DNA of 64,000 nt from Ditylenchus dipsaci (taxonomy: Eukaryota > Nematoda > Chromadorea > Rhabditida > Anguinidae): NCBI GenBank assembly GCA_004194705.1, contig SADC01001177.1:186001-250000 (forward strand), given 5' to 3'. The notes under the pieces were generated by a model. It made no database searches, was not told where the DNA came from, and saw only the letters and a list, made by a program, of their open reading frames with translations. Both the position numbers and the translations under genes were made by a program. This document shows, piece by piece, positions 26,661 to 39,316 of the stretch (position 1 is the first letter of the stretch; every line of letters begins with the position of its first letter).

Positions 26661-26983
26661 ATTTTACACCATCATGTGGCCCCAATCCCAGCTTTCTAAT
26701 GAGCTCAAAATTTATCTATAGCTAAAAATGATTCAGTCGGTACGAAAAAATTTCACTTTTTCATTTATTTATATTTTGTCAAAATTTTTGTGCGATTAGT
26801 GTGTTTTCTACGGAAAGCTTTTTCATTGAAATCAATTTTCTATTCAAAACAATTACTTTAGAAATAAAAAATCAGATAAATAAAGCCGAAAAACATGTAA
26901 AAGCCTTTTGTTTCAAAACTTCCACCAAAAACCAGACTACTACATGTGTCTTGATAAACAGAACAAACAGAGATGATATTGGT

Positions 26984-29900
26984 CTAAGACAAGCTCAAAC
27001 TGGGAATATTGATATCGATCTCTTCAGACTCTTGCTCTCCAGCAACATTGACACTGGACATACTCAAAGCGTTCATGATAGGCGGCAAAAACATCTCGAC
27101 AGTGATCACCTTTTGCTCCGACAAGCCATCCAAAATCTGCTTGCGAATCTTTAAAATTTTTGCATTAGGCATTGTAAATTTCAAAGTGATATTTTACCAA
27201 CCTTCATACAGATAACACCCAGCACATTGCGGCCCTGTCCAACCAATGGAACATATTTCATATTGTCAAGGGACAATTCTGATGGAATCTGTAGAGCATA
27301 AATGCTTAATCAACTAATGTTGCACCCTGTTGATCCGCTCCTCTGTAACCTCGATAATCCGCAACCTGAGACCCGATCCCTTGTATCGCATATAGGCGAG
27401 CTTTGACGAGCTTTCTCTAATAGAACGTTACCCCAAATTCAAAATCGCCTTTTTTCGCATTGTGTTTTAGACCTAACTTTTGAATACTGCTCTCCGGCTA
27501 ATACCTTTCCGTTGCGAATTTGGGTAATAAGTTGTCTAAGAGTGGGTCAAAAACACAATACCTAAACACGAGATGTAACTAACAGTATATATGTGAAAGG
27601 TGGCGCTCTATCAGGGAGTTGCAGTAATCTTAGAAATTTAACTTTTGTACCGAACTCAAAAGATGATGCAACATTATGATAAAGGGACATAGGCGCCTAT
27701 CAGCACCTTTATCGTGTTTTTGCGGGACCACATATGGGATTTTCAACCCTAGTATAGAATACTATCCCCCCCTCAAATTTTTCCTTTAAAATTTAGTAAA
27801 GAGCACTCAAATATTTGTACCAGACCCGAAAAAGTGCGTAAGAATTATGTTAGTCCAACTTCCGTACGCTGGCCTACCCCCAGCCTAAGAGCGAAGTTTA
27901 AACTTGTCCGATGAGAGAGTAGGGCTCTACTGCAGAATCCGGCGCCAAAATATGCCTTGGTCCCCCTGTTGTTTTTTTCTTGAATTTTGCCTTGGCCCCC
28001 CTTGTTCTTTTTATCAAAACAAATTGAAATAATTTTGTAATTGGGGAATTGGGGTACGTAATTGGACGTAATTGGGGCATTTTTAAATTTATAAAAAAAG
28101 AACAGGGGGACCAAGGCAAAATTCAAGAAAAAACAACAGGGGGGACCAAGGCATATTTTGGCGCTGGATTCTGCAGTAGAACCTTGAGAGTAGTTACAGC
28201 GATTTTTGGAAGGTCAGGATTGGGGGGGGGTATTCTATACTAGCGCCGGATTTTCCTATACAACCGCGAATTTCAATTATGAAAATTTCAAATTTTATAA
28301 TAATCTAATAATAAAAAGTCTTCTGCCGTCGAAAGGGCTTTCCAATGAGACAAAAATTGCCATTAAAATATTGCCAAGACGGGACCCTTCGAATTGGCAA
28401 AGATATACTCCAAGTAGTACTTGCACCAAGTTTTTGCCGATCAAAGGATGCCGCCTTTTTGCTTGCGAATCTTTAAAATTTTTGCATAGGCATTGTAAAT
28501 TTCAAAGTGATATTTTACCAACCTTCATACAGATAACACCCAGCACATGCGGCCTGTTCCAACCAATGGAACATATTTCATATTGTCAAGGGACAATCTG
28601 ATGGAATCTGTAGAGCATAATGCTTAATCAACTAATGTTGCACCCTGTTGATCGCTCCTCTGTAACCTCGATAATCGCAACCTGAGACCGATCCTTGTAT
28701 CGCATATAGGCGAGCTTTGACGAGCTTTCTCTAATAGAACGTTACCCAAATTCAAAATCGCCTTTTTTCGCATTGTGTTTTAGACCTAACTTTTGAATAC
28801 TGCTCTCCGCTAATACCTTTCCGTTGCGAATTTGGGTAATAAGTTGTCTAAAGAGTGGTCAAAACACAATACCTAAAACACGAGATGTAACTACAGTATA
28901 TATGAAAGGTGGCGCTCTATCAGGGAGTTGCAGTAATCTTAGAAATTTAACTTTGTACCGAACTCAAAAGATGATGCAACATTATGATAAAGGGACATAG
29001 GCCCTATCAGCACCTTTATCGTGTTTTTGCGGACCACATAGGGATTTTCAACCTAGTATAGAAACTATCCCCCCCTCTAAATTTTTCCTAAAATTTAGTA
29101 AATTAGTACTCAAATATTTGTACCAGACCCGGAAAAAGTGCGTAAGAATTATGTTAGTCCCAACTTCCGTACGCTGCCTACCCCAAGCCTAAGAGCGAAG
29201 TTTAAACTTGTCCGATGAGAAGTAGGGCTCTACTGCAGAATCCGGCGCCAAAATATGCCTTGGTCCCCCCTGTTGTTTTCTTGAATTTTGCCTTGGCCCC
29301 CCTGTTCTTTTATCAAACAAATTGAAATAATTTTGTAATTGGGGAATTGGGGTACGTAATTGGACGTAATTGGGGCATTTTAAATTTATAAAAAAAAACA
29401 GGGGGACCAAGGCAAAATTCAAGAAAAAACAACAGGGGGGACCAAGGCATATTTTGGCGCTGGATTCTGCAGTAGAACTGAGAGTAGTTACAGCGATTTT
29501 TGGAAGGTCAGGAGGGGGGGGTATTCATACTAGCGCCGGATTTCCTATACACCGCGAATTCAATTATGAAATTTCAAATTTTATAATAATCTAATAATAA
29601 AAGTCTTCTGCCGTCGAAAGGGCTTTCCAATGAGACAAAAATTGCCATTAAAATATTGCCCAAACGGGACCCTTCGAAGTGCAAGAGATATCCCAATAGT
29701 ACTCACCAAGTTTTTGCCGATCAAAGGATGCCGCCTTTTTGCCCCATACTTTGGACACTCTGAAAGAGAACCATAGGTATAGGAGGGTGCAAGCTCCGCC
29801 CTTTTTTACCATACCTATGTGTAAAATTGTAAAAACAGCTGTGGACCTATATTTGAAGCATAGATTGGGTAAAAGGGCGGATTGACACCCTCCTATACCT

Positions 29901-30209
29901 ATGCTCTCTTTTCAAAGGTCCAATAGGTATGAACAAAAAGCGGCATCTTGATCGGCAAAAACTTGGTGCAAGTACTACTACCCCACCCCCCCCCCCCCCC
30001 CCCCCGCCATTCCAAATACTATTTGAGATAAATATTACTTTGATGACTTGTCCATCATTTTCCACAGCCCACTTCATGACCGCCTCTTTGTCAGCCCCAC
30101 ACGCGTAGGACTAAAACAGGTATCGAGATTATAGCTAAATTACGATCTTACAATTTTTACCGTATCGCGATCATAGGACTGCGCAAGAATAGCATCTCCT
30201 GCAACAATG
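26984..30209 (-). pseudogene. Duplicated NADAR exons 8-11, unit 1
   Basis: Exon 11 copy at 26984-27148 and exon 10 copy at about 27203-27290. An extra partial, base-depleted copy runs from about 28460. Exon 8 and 9 copies lie at about 30050-30205. It lacks exons 1-7, so it can only serve as an alternative 3' end or be inert. A GRCSCTAC-family MITE interrupts the intron (about 27745-28250, and again about 29050-29540). Confidence 0.8.
29690..29990. mobile_element. Foldback element in array unit 1
   Basis: The arms CCAAGTTTTTGCCGATCAA and TTGATCGGCAAAAACTTGG are inverted, with inner arms around CATAGGTATAGGAGGGTG and CACCCTCCTATACCTATG. A fragment of one arm also lies at about 28420-28455. It ends in a long C run. 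Confidence 0.75.
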
Positions 30210-30216
30210 CATTCAG

Positions 30217-31815
30217 AATATTTAGTAAATTATTGTAGGTAGGTGAACTTGGGAATCGGGCCCTCAGGGATCTGTTATATATTAGGTTGACTGCCAGAAT
30301 TTGTACCTTCTCAAGTTTTTGAATGTCTTTCTTGTATGTTGGATTGAAAATTATTGAACAGTATTCTAGAATAGGTCTGACACAAGAGATGTACATTTTA
30401 ACGAGGAATTTAGTGTTACATGAGCGAACAGCCTTGAATAAAGAAATAGCTTGGAAAAAGCGAACCTCCTGCAATTGTCTATATGATACGTCCATTTAAG
30501 ATTAGGGCTGATAAAAGTTTCAAATCTTTAACAGCTTGCTCTACACCAGGAATATTTATGTCATTCAATAAGTAATTTTGCTTCGGGTTATTTTTGCCCA
30601 GGTGTAGAGCAGAGCACTTTTGAGTTGCAATTTTCAGATCATTTTCTAGACACCAGCATGAAAAAGATTAATAAATTTTTGCAGATTTGAGTTTCAGACG
30701 GATTAGAAAAAACTATATAAGCTTTTAGGTCATCTGCGAAAAATTTAAGTTTCACTTGATCAACTTTGCATTTAGCTGTGATATCTGAAATATAAAATAG
30801 AAATAGTAATGGACCTAGAACAGAACCCTGGGGAACGCCACTATACACACTATACACCAAATGTTTTGTTGATTTTGACACAAAACGAACGCCCTGACAG
30901 GAAATTTTTTATCCATTTGAGAAGAGAACCTCTCACTCCTACAGATTCTAGTTTACACAATAACTTGGAATGGGAAGTAGTATCTAAGGCTTTTGCTATG
31001 TCAAAATATATTACATCTACAATCTTTTCTTTTCAATACCTTCAGTCCAGTCGTTGAGACTTTCAAGTAACTAAGTTGTAACAGATTTTTGCTTTCGAAA
31101 ACCATGCTGAGAATCAGGCAGAATATTAAGTTTTTCAAAAAAGTCTAGCAATGCTTTGTGAATTATCTTTCCGTGATTTTAGAGAGACAGCAGGTTAGAT
31201 TAATTGGTCTATAGTTAAACACATCAGAAACAGAATCTTTTTTGTGAAGTGGATAATATGAGATAGTTTCCATATTTTGGGAATTTGTCCTGTCATCATG
31301 AAATACCTCATAATGTGGGTGACGGGAGCTGTAAGCCCCTCGACGCAATTTTTTAAAAGTATATAAGGAATAAGATCAGGAGAACAATTGACTTTACCGG
31401 GAGGCTAAGAAGTGCTTTATAGACATCAATTACTTGGGTATCTATAAAAGAGATATCATTTAGGTTATTTGAATTTTGCGACAGAAAGCAATCTGTTGTT
31501 GGTTTTAGAAAAACAGATGAAAAATAAGATGCAAAACATTCAACTTTAGCAGCTGGAGAGACTATTATCGAGTTTTGAAATCGTAATGCGGGGATATTTG
31601 TTTTTTTCGATTTTATTTGGGATGAGGTATAGAATAAATTTTTTTGGGTGAGCAGTTTAACAATAATATTTTCTCTTTGTTTCGCATGTATTTAGTTGTT
31701 TCTCTTTGGAGATCTAGTGTGGTTTTCTGGAATGAATCACCCGCTTTTTTATCTTAAATCTCCTGCTTGATTTTAAAATTGAACTTTTGACTTGTCTTTT
31801 AGCGTATTTTTTTTT
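30217..31815 (-). pseudogene. RT relic, array unit 2
   Basis: Copy of the 24.8-26.7 kb reverse transcriptase lacking the last 90 or so residues, cut at PTYNNLLNIL and fused to the NADAR intron. It carries the same shift before SGVPQG as the other copies, so the element was dead before amplification. Additional single-base losses are present. Confidence 0.88.
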
Positions 31816-32140
31816 GAAAATTTTACACCATCATGTGGCCCAAATCCCAGCTTTCTAATGAGCTCAAAATTTATCTATAGCTAAAAATGATTCAGTCGTA
31901 CGAAAAAATTTCACTTTTTCATTTATTTATATTTTGTCAAAATTTTGTGCGATTAGTGTGTTTTCTACGGAAAGCTTTTTCATTGAAATCAATTTTCTAT
32001 TCAAAACAATTACTTTAGAAATAAAAAATCAGATAAATAAAGCCGAAAAACATGTAAAAGCCTTTTGTTTCAAAACTTCCACCAAAAACCAGACTACTAC
32101 ATGTGTCTTGATAAACAGAACAAACAGAGATGATATTGGT

Positions 32141-33779
32141 CTAAGACAAGCTCAAACTGGGAATATTGATATCGATCTCTTCAGACTCTTGCTCTCCAGC
32201 AACATTGACACTGGACATACTCAAAGCGTTCATGATAGGCGGCAAAAACATCTCGACAGTGATCACCTTTTGCTCCGACAAGCCATCCAAAATCTGCTTG
32301 CGAATCTTTAAAATTTTTGCATTAGGCATTGTAAATTTCAAAGTGATATTTTACCAACCTTCATACAGATAACACCCAGCACATTGCGGCCTGTCCAACC
32401 AATGGAACATATTTCATATTGTCAAGGGACAATTCTGATGGAATCTGTAGAGCATAAATGCTTAATCAACTAATGTTGCACCCTGTTGATCCGCTCCTCT
32501 GTAACCTCGATAATCCGCAACCTGAGACCCGATCCCTTGTATCGCATATAGGCGAGCTTTGACGAGCTTTCTCTAATAGAACGTTACCCCAAATTCAAAA
32601 TCGCCTTTTTCGCATTGTGTTTTAGACCTAACTTTTGAATACTGCTCTCCGGCTAATACCTTTCCGTTGCGAATTTGGGTAATAAGTTGTCTAAAGAGTG
32701 GGTCAAAAACACAATACCTAAAACACGAGATGTAACTAACAGTATATATGTGAAAGGTGGCGCTCTATCAGGGAGTTGCAGTAATCTTAGAAATTTAACT
32801 TTTGTACCGAACTCAAAAGATGATGCAACATTATGATAAAGGACATAGGCGCCTATCAGCACCTTTATCGTGTTTTTGCGGGACCACATATGGGATTTTC
32901 AACCCTAGTATAGAATACTATCCCCCCCCTCAAATTTTTCCTTTAAAAATTTAGTAAAGAGCACTCAAATATTTGTACCAGACCCGGAAAAAGTGCGTAA
33001 GAATTATGTTAGTCCCAACTTCCGTACGCTGGCCTACCCCAAGCCTAAGAGCGAAGTTTAAACTTGTCCGATGAGAGAGTAGGGCTACTGCAGAATCCGG
33101 CGCCAAAATATGCCTTGGTCCCCCCTGTTGTTTTTTCTTGAATTTTGCCTTGGCCCCCTTGTTCTTTTTATCAAAACAAATTGAAATAATTTTGTAATTG
33201 GGGAATTGGGGTACGTAATTGGACGTAATTGGGGCATTTTTAAATTTATAAAAAAAGAACAGGGGGACCAAGGCAAAATTCAAGAAAAAACAACAGGGGG
33301 ACCAAGGCATATTTTGGCGCTGGATTCTGCAGTAGAACCTTGAGAGTAGTTACAGCGATTTTTGGAAGGTCAGGATTGGGGGGGGGGTATTCTATACTAG
33401 CGCCGGATTTTCCTATACAACCGCGAATTTCAATTATGAAAATTTCAAATTTTATAATAATCTAATAATAAAAAGTCTTCTGCCGTCGAAAGGGCTTTCC
33501 AATGAGACAAAAATTGCCATTAAAATATTGCCAAGACGGGACCCTTCGAATTGGCAAAGATATACTCCACCCGCCCCCCCCCCGCCATTCCAAATACTAT
33601 TTGGAGATAAATAATTACTTTGATGACTTGTCCATCATTTTCCACAGCCCACTTCATGACCGCCTCTTTGTCAGCCCCACACGCGTAGAACTAAAACAGG
33701 TATCGAGATTATAGCTAAATTACGATCTTACAATTTTTACCGTATCGCGATCATAGGACTGCGCAAGAATAGCATCTCT
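32141..33779 (-). pseudogene. Duplicated NADAR exons 8-11, unit 2
   Basis: Exon 11 copy 32141-32305 is intact to its stop. Exon 10 copy is at about 32359-32445, and exon 9 and 8 copies lie between about 33615 and 33779. The intron MITE is at about 32903-33408. Confidence 0.82.
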
Positions 33780-33795
33780 GCAACAATGCATTCAG

Positions 33796-35400
33796 AATAT
33801 TTAGTAAATTATTGTAGGTAGGTGAACTTGGGAATCGGGCCCTCAGGGATCTGTTATATATTAGGTTGACTGCCAGAATTTGTACCTTCTCAAGTTTTTG
33901 AATGTCTTTCTTGTATGTTGGATTGAAAATTATTGAACAGTATTCTAGAATAGGTCTGACACAAGAGATGTACATTTTAACGAGGAATTTAGTGTTACAT
34001 GAGCGAACAGCCTTGAATAAAGAAAATAGCTTGGAAAAAGCGAACCTCCTGCAATTGTCTATATGATACGTCCATTTAAGATTAGGGCTGATAAAAAGTT
34101 TCAAATCTTTAACAGCTTGCTCTACACCAGGAATATTTATGTCATTCAATAAGTAATTTTGCTTCGGGTTATTTTTGCCCAGGTGTAGAGCAGAGCACTT
34201 TTGAGTTGCAATTTTCAGATCATTTTCTAGACACCAGCATGAAAAAAGATTAATAAATTTTTGCAGATTTTGAGTTTCAGACGGATTAGAAAAAACTATA
34301 TAAGCTTTTAGGTCATCTGCGAAAAATTAAGTTTCACTTGATCAACTTTGCATTTAGCTGTGATATCTGAAATATAAAATAGAAATAGTAATGGACCTAG
34401 AACAGAACCCTGGGGAACGCCACTATACACACTATACACCAAATGTTTTGTTGATTTTGACACAAAACGAACGCCCTGACAGGAAATTTTTTATCCATTT
34501 GAGAAGAGAACCTCTCACTCCTACAGATTCTAGTTTACACAATAACTTGGAATGGGAAGTAGTATCTAAGGCTTTTGCTATGTCAAAATATATTACATCT
34601 ACAATCTTTTTCTTTTCAATACCTTCAGTCCAGTCGTTGAGACTTTCAAGTAACTAAGTTGTAACAGATTTTTGCTTTCGAAAACCATGCTGAGAATCAG
34701 GCAGAATATTAAGTTTTTCAAAAAAGTCTAGCAATGCTTTGTGAATTATCTTTTCGTGATTTTAGAGAGACAGCAGGTTAGATTAATTGGTCTATAGTTA
34801 AACACATCAGAAACAGAATCTTTTTTGTGAAGTGGGATAATATGAGATAGTTTCCATATTTTGGGAATTTGTCCTGTCATCATGAAATACCTCATAATGT
34901 GGGTGACGGGAGCTGTAAGCCCCTCGACGCAATTTTTTAAAAGTATATAAGGAATAAGATCAGGAGAACAATTGACTTTTACCGGGAGGCTAAGAAGTGC
35001 TTTATAGACATCAATTACTTGGGTATCTATAAAAGAGATATCATTTAGGTTATTTGAATTTTGCGACAGAAAGCAATCTGTTGTTGGTTTTAGAAAAACA
35101 GATGAAAAATAAGATGCAAAACATTCAACTTTAGCAGCTGGAGAGACTATTATCGAGTTTTGAAATCGTAATGCGGGGATATTTGTTTTTTTCGATTTTA
35201 TTTGGGATGAGGTATAAGAATAAATTTTTTTGGGTGAGCAGTTTAACAATAATATTTTCTCTTTGTTTCGCATGTATTTAGTTGTTTCTCTTTGGAGATC
35301 TAGTGTGGTTTTCTGGAATGAATCACCCGCTTTTTTATCTTAAATCTCCTGCTTGATTTTAAAATTGAACTTTTGACTTGTCTTTTAGCGTATTTTTTTT
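33796..35400 (-). pseudogene. RT relic, array unit 3
   Basis: The longest readable N-terminal stretch of the four copies: 34746-35273 reads KKIYSYTSSQIKS, VECFASYFSSVF, LPVKVNCSPDLIPYILLKNC and GQIPKIWKLSHIIPLHKKDS in one frame. Truncated at the C terminus like units 2 and 4. Confidence 0.88.
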
Positions 35401-35728
35401 TGAAAATTTTACACCATCATGTGGCCCAAATCCCAGCTTTCTAATGAGCTCAAAATTTATCTATAGCTAAAAATGATTCAGTCGGTACGAAAAAATTTCA
35501 CTTTTTCATTTATTTATATTTTGTCAAAATTTTTGTGCGATTAGTGTGTTTTCTACGGAAAGCTTTTTCATTGAAATCAATTTTCTATTCAAAACAATTA
35601 CTTTAGAAATAAAAAATCAGATAAATAAAGCCGAAAAACATGTAAAAGCCTTTTGTTTCAAAACTTCCACCAAAAACCAGACTACTACATGTGTCTTGAT
35701 AAACAGAACAAACAGAGATGATATTGGT

Positions 35729-37366
35729 CTAAGACAAGCTCAAACTGGGAATATTGATATCGATCTCTTCAGACTCTTGCTCTCCAGCAACATTGACACT
35801 GGACATACTCAAAGCGTTCATGATAGGCGGCAAAAATCTCGACAGTGATCACCTTTTGCTCCGACAAGCCATCCAAAATCTGCTTGCGAATCTTTAAAAT
35901 TTTTGCATTAGGCATTGTAAATTTCAAAGTGATATTTTACCAACCTTCATACAGATAACACCCAGCACATTGCGGCCTGTCCAACCAATGGAACATATTT
36001 CATATTGTCAAGGGACAATTCTGATGGAATCTGTAGAGCATAAATGCTTAATCAACTAATGTTGCACCCTGTTGATCCGCTCCTCTGTAACCTCGATAAT
36101 CCGCAACCTGAGACCCGATCCCTTGTATCGCATATAGGCGAGCTTTGACGAGCTTTCTCTAATAGAACGTTACCCCAAATTCAAAATCGCCTTTTTTCGC
36201 ATTGTGTTTTAGACCTAACTTTTGAATACTGCTCTCCGGCTAATACCTTTCCGTTGCGAATTTGGGTAATAAGTTGTCTAAAGAGTGGGTCAAAAACACA
36301 ATACCTAAAACACGAGATGTAACTAACAGTATATATGTGAAAGGTGGCGCTCTATCAGGGAGTTGCAGTAATCTTAGAAATTTAACTTTTGTACCGAACT
36401 CAAAAGATGATGCAACATTATGATAAAGGACATAGGCGCCTATCAGCACCTTTATCGTGTTTTTGCGGGACCACATATGGGATTTTCAACCCTAGTATAG
36501 AATACTATCCCCCCCCCTCAAATTTTTCCTTTAAAAATTAGTAAAGAGCACTCAAATATTTGTACCAGACCCCGGAAAAAGTGCGTAAGAATTATGTTAG
36601 TCCCAACTTCCGTACGCTGGCCTACCCCCAAGCCTAAGAGCGAAGTTTAAACTTGTCCGATGAGAGAGTAGGGCTCTACTGCAGAATCCGGCGCCAAAAT
36701 ATGCCTTGGTCCCCCTGTTGTTTTTCTTGAATTTTGCCTTGGCCCCCTTGTTCTTTTTATCAAAACAAATTGAAATAATTTTGTAATTGGGGAATTGGGG
36801 TACGTAATTGGACGTAATTGGGGCATTTTTAAATTTATAAAAAAAGAACAGGGGGACCAAGGCAAAATTCAAGAAAAAACAACAGGGGGGACCAAGGCAT
36901 ATTTTGGCGCTGGATTCTGCAGTAGAACCTTGAGAGTAGTTACAGCGATTTTTGGAAGGTCAGGATTGGGGGGGGGTATTCTATACTAGCGCCGGATTTT
37001 CCTATACAACCGCGAATTTCAATTATGAAAATTTCAAATTTTATAATAATCTAATAATAAAAAGTCTTCTGCCGTCGAAAGGGCTTTCCAATGAGACAAA
37101 AATTGCCATTAAAATATTGCCAAGACGGGACCCTTCGAATTGGCAAAGATATACTCCACCCGCCCCCCCCCGCCATTCCAAATACTATTTGGAGATAAAT
37201 AATTACTTTGATGACTTGTCCATCATTTTCCACAGCCCACTTCATGACCGCCTCTTTGTCAGCCCCACACGCGTAGAACTAAAACAGGTATCGAGATTAT
37301 AGCTAAATTACGATCTTACAATTTTTACCGTATCGCGATCATAGGACTGCGCAAGAATAGCATCTC
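35729..37366 (-). pseudogene. Duplicated NADAR exons 8-11, unit 3
   Basis: Exon 11 copy 35729-35891 lacks 2 nt relative to unit 4 and is frameshifted. Exon 10 copy 35945-36030 lacks 1 nt. Exon 9 copy 37207-37278 and exon 8 copy 37329-37366 look intact. Confidence 0.82.
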
Positions 37367-37384
37367 CTGCAACAATGCATTCAG

Positions 37385-38985
37385 AATATTTAGTAAATTA
37401 TTGTAGGTAGGTGAACTTGGGAATCGGGCCCTCAGGGATCTGTTATATATTAGGTTGACTGCCAGAATTTGTACCTTCTCAAGTTTTTGAATGTCTTTCT
37501 TGTATGTTGGATTGAAAATTATTGAACAGTATTCTAGAATAGGTCTGACACAAGAGATGTACATTTTAACGAGGAATTTAGTGTTACATGAGCGAACAGC
37601 CTTGAATAAAGAAAATAGCTTGGAAAAAGCGAACCTCCTGCAATTGTCTATATGATACGTCCATTTAAGATTAGGGCTGATAAAAAGTTTCAAATCTTTA
37701 ACAGCTTGCTCTACACCAGGAATATTTATGTCATTCAATAAGTAATTTTGCTTCGGGTTATTTTTGCCCAGGTGTAGAGCAGAGCACTTTTGAGTTGCAA
37801 TTTTCAGATCATTTTCTAGACACCAGCATGAAAAAAGATTAATAAATTTTTGCAGATTTTGAGTTTCAGACGGATTAGAAAAAACTATATAAGCTTTTAG
37901 GTCATCTGCGAAAAATTTAAGTTTCACTTGATCAACTTTGCATTTAGCTGTGATATCTGAAATATAAAATAGAAATAGTAATGGACCTAGAACAGAACCC
38001 TGGGAACGCCACTATACACACTATACACCAAATGTTTTGTTGATTTTGACACAAAACGAACGCCCTGACAGGAAATTTTTTATCCATTTGAGAAGAGAAC
38101 CTCTCACTCCTACAGATTCTAGTTTACACAATAACTTGGAATGGGAAGTAGTATCTAAGGCTTTTGCTATGTCAAAATATATTACATCTACAATCTTTTT
38201 CTTTTCAATACCTTCAGTCCAGTCGTTGAGACTTTCAAGTAACTAAGTTGTAACAGATTTTTGCTTTCGAAAACCATGCTGAGAATCAGGCAGAATATTA
38301 AGTTTTTCAAAAAAGTCTAGCAATGCTTTGTGAATTATCTTTTCCGTGATTTTAGAGAGACAGCAGGTTAGATTAATTGGTCTATAGTTAAACACATCAG
38401 AAACAGAATCTTTTTTGTGAAGTGGGATAATATGAGATAGTTTCCATATTTTGGGAATTTGTCCTGTCATCATGAAATACCTCATAATGTGGGTGACGGG
38501 AGCTGTAAGCCCTCGACGCAATTTTTTAAAAGTATATAAGGAATAAGATCAGGAGAACAATTGACTTTTACCGGGAGGCTAAGAAGTGCTTTATAGACAT
38601 CAATTACTTGGGTATCTATAAAAGAGATATCATTTAGGTTATTTGAATTTTGCGACAGAAAGCAATCTGTTGTTGGTTTTAGAAAAACAGATGAAAAATA
38701 AGATGCAAAACATTCAACTTTAGCAGCTGGAGAGACTATTATCGAGTTTTGAAATCGTAATGCGGGGATATTTGTTTTTTTCGATTTTATTTGGGATGAG
38801 GTATAAGAATAAATTTTTTGGGTGAGCAGTTTAACAATAATATTTTCTCTTTGTTTCGCATGTATTTAGTTGTTTCTCTTTGGAGATCTAGTGTGGTTTT
38901 CTGGAATGAATCACCCGCTTTTTTATCTTAAATCTCCTGCTTGATTTTAAAATTGAACTTTTGACTTGTCTTTTAGCGTATTTTT
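37385..38985 (-). pseudogene. RT relic, array unit 4
   Basis: Same truncated reverse transcriptase as in units 2 and 3. 37325-37927 shows FFADDLKAY through YNRSLRARF in one frame before running into NADAR intron sequence. One G is missing in the SGVPQGS block (AACCCTGGGAACG). Confidence 0.88.
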
Positions 38986-39316
38986 TTTTGAAAATTTTAC
39001 ACCATCATGTGGCCCCAAATCCCAGCTTTCTAATGAGCTCAAAATTTATCTATAGCTAAAAATGATTCAGTCGGTACGAAAAAATTTCACTTTTTCATTT
39101 ATTTATATTTTGTCAAAATTTTTGTGCGATTAGTGTGTTTTCTACGGAAAGCTTTTTCATTGAAATCAATTTTCTATTCAAAACAATTACTTTAGAAATA
39201 AAAATCAGATAAATAAAGCCGAAAAACATGTAAAAGCCTTTTGTTTCAAAACTTCCACCAAAAACCAGACTACTACATGTGTCTTGATAAACAGAACAAA
39301 CAGAGATGATATTGGT

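Noticed and set aside
27845..28243. Frames with GGPRHILAPDSAVE in every array unit
   Set aside because: They lie across the inverted repeat of the nested MITE and appear on both strands.
24778..39000. Active retrotransposon
   Set aside because: All four copies share a frame break before SGVPQG and lack the endonuclease domain, and three lack the C terminus.
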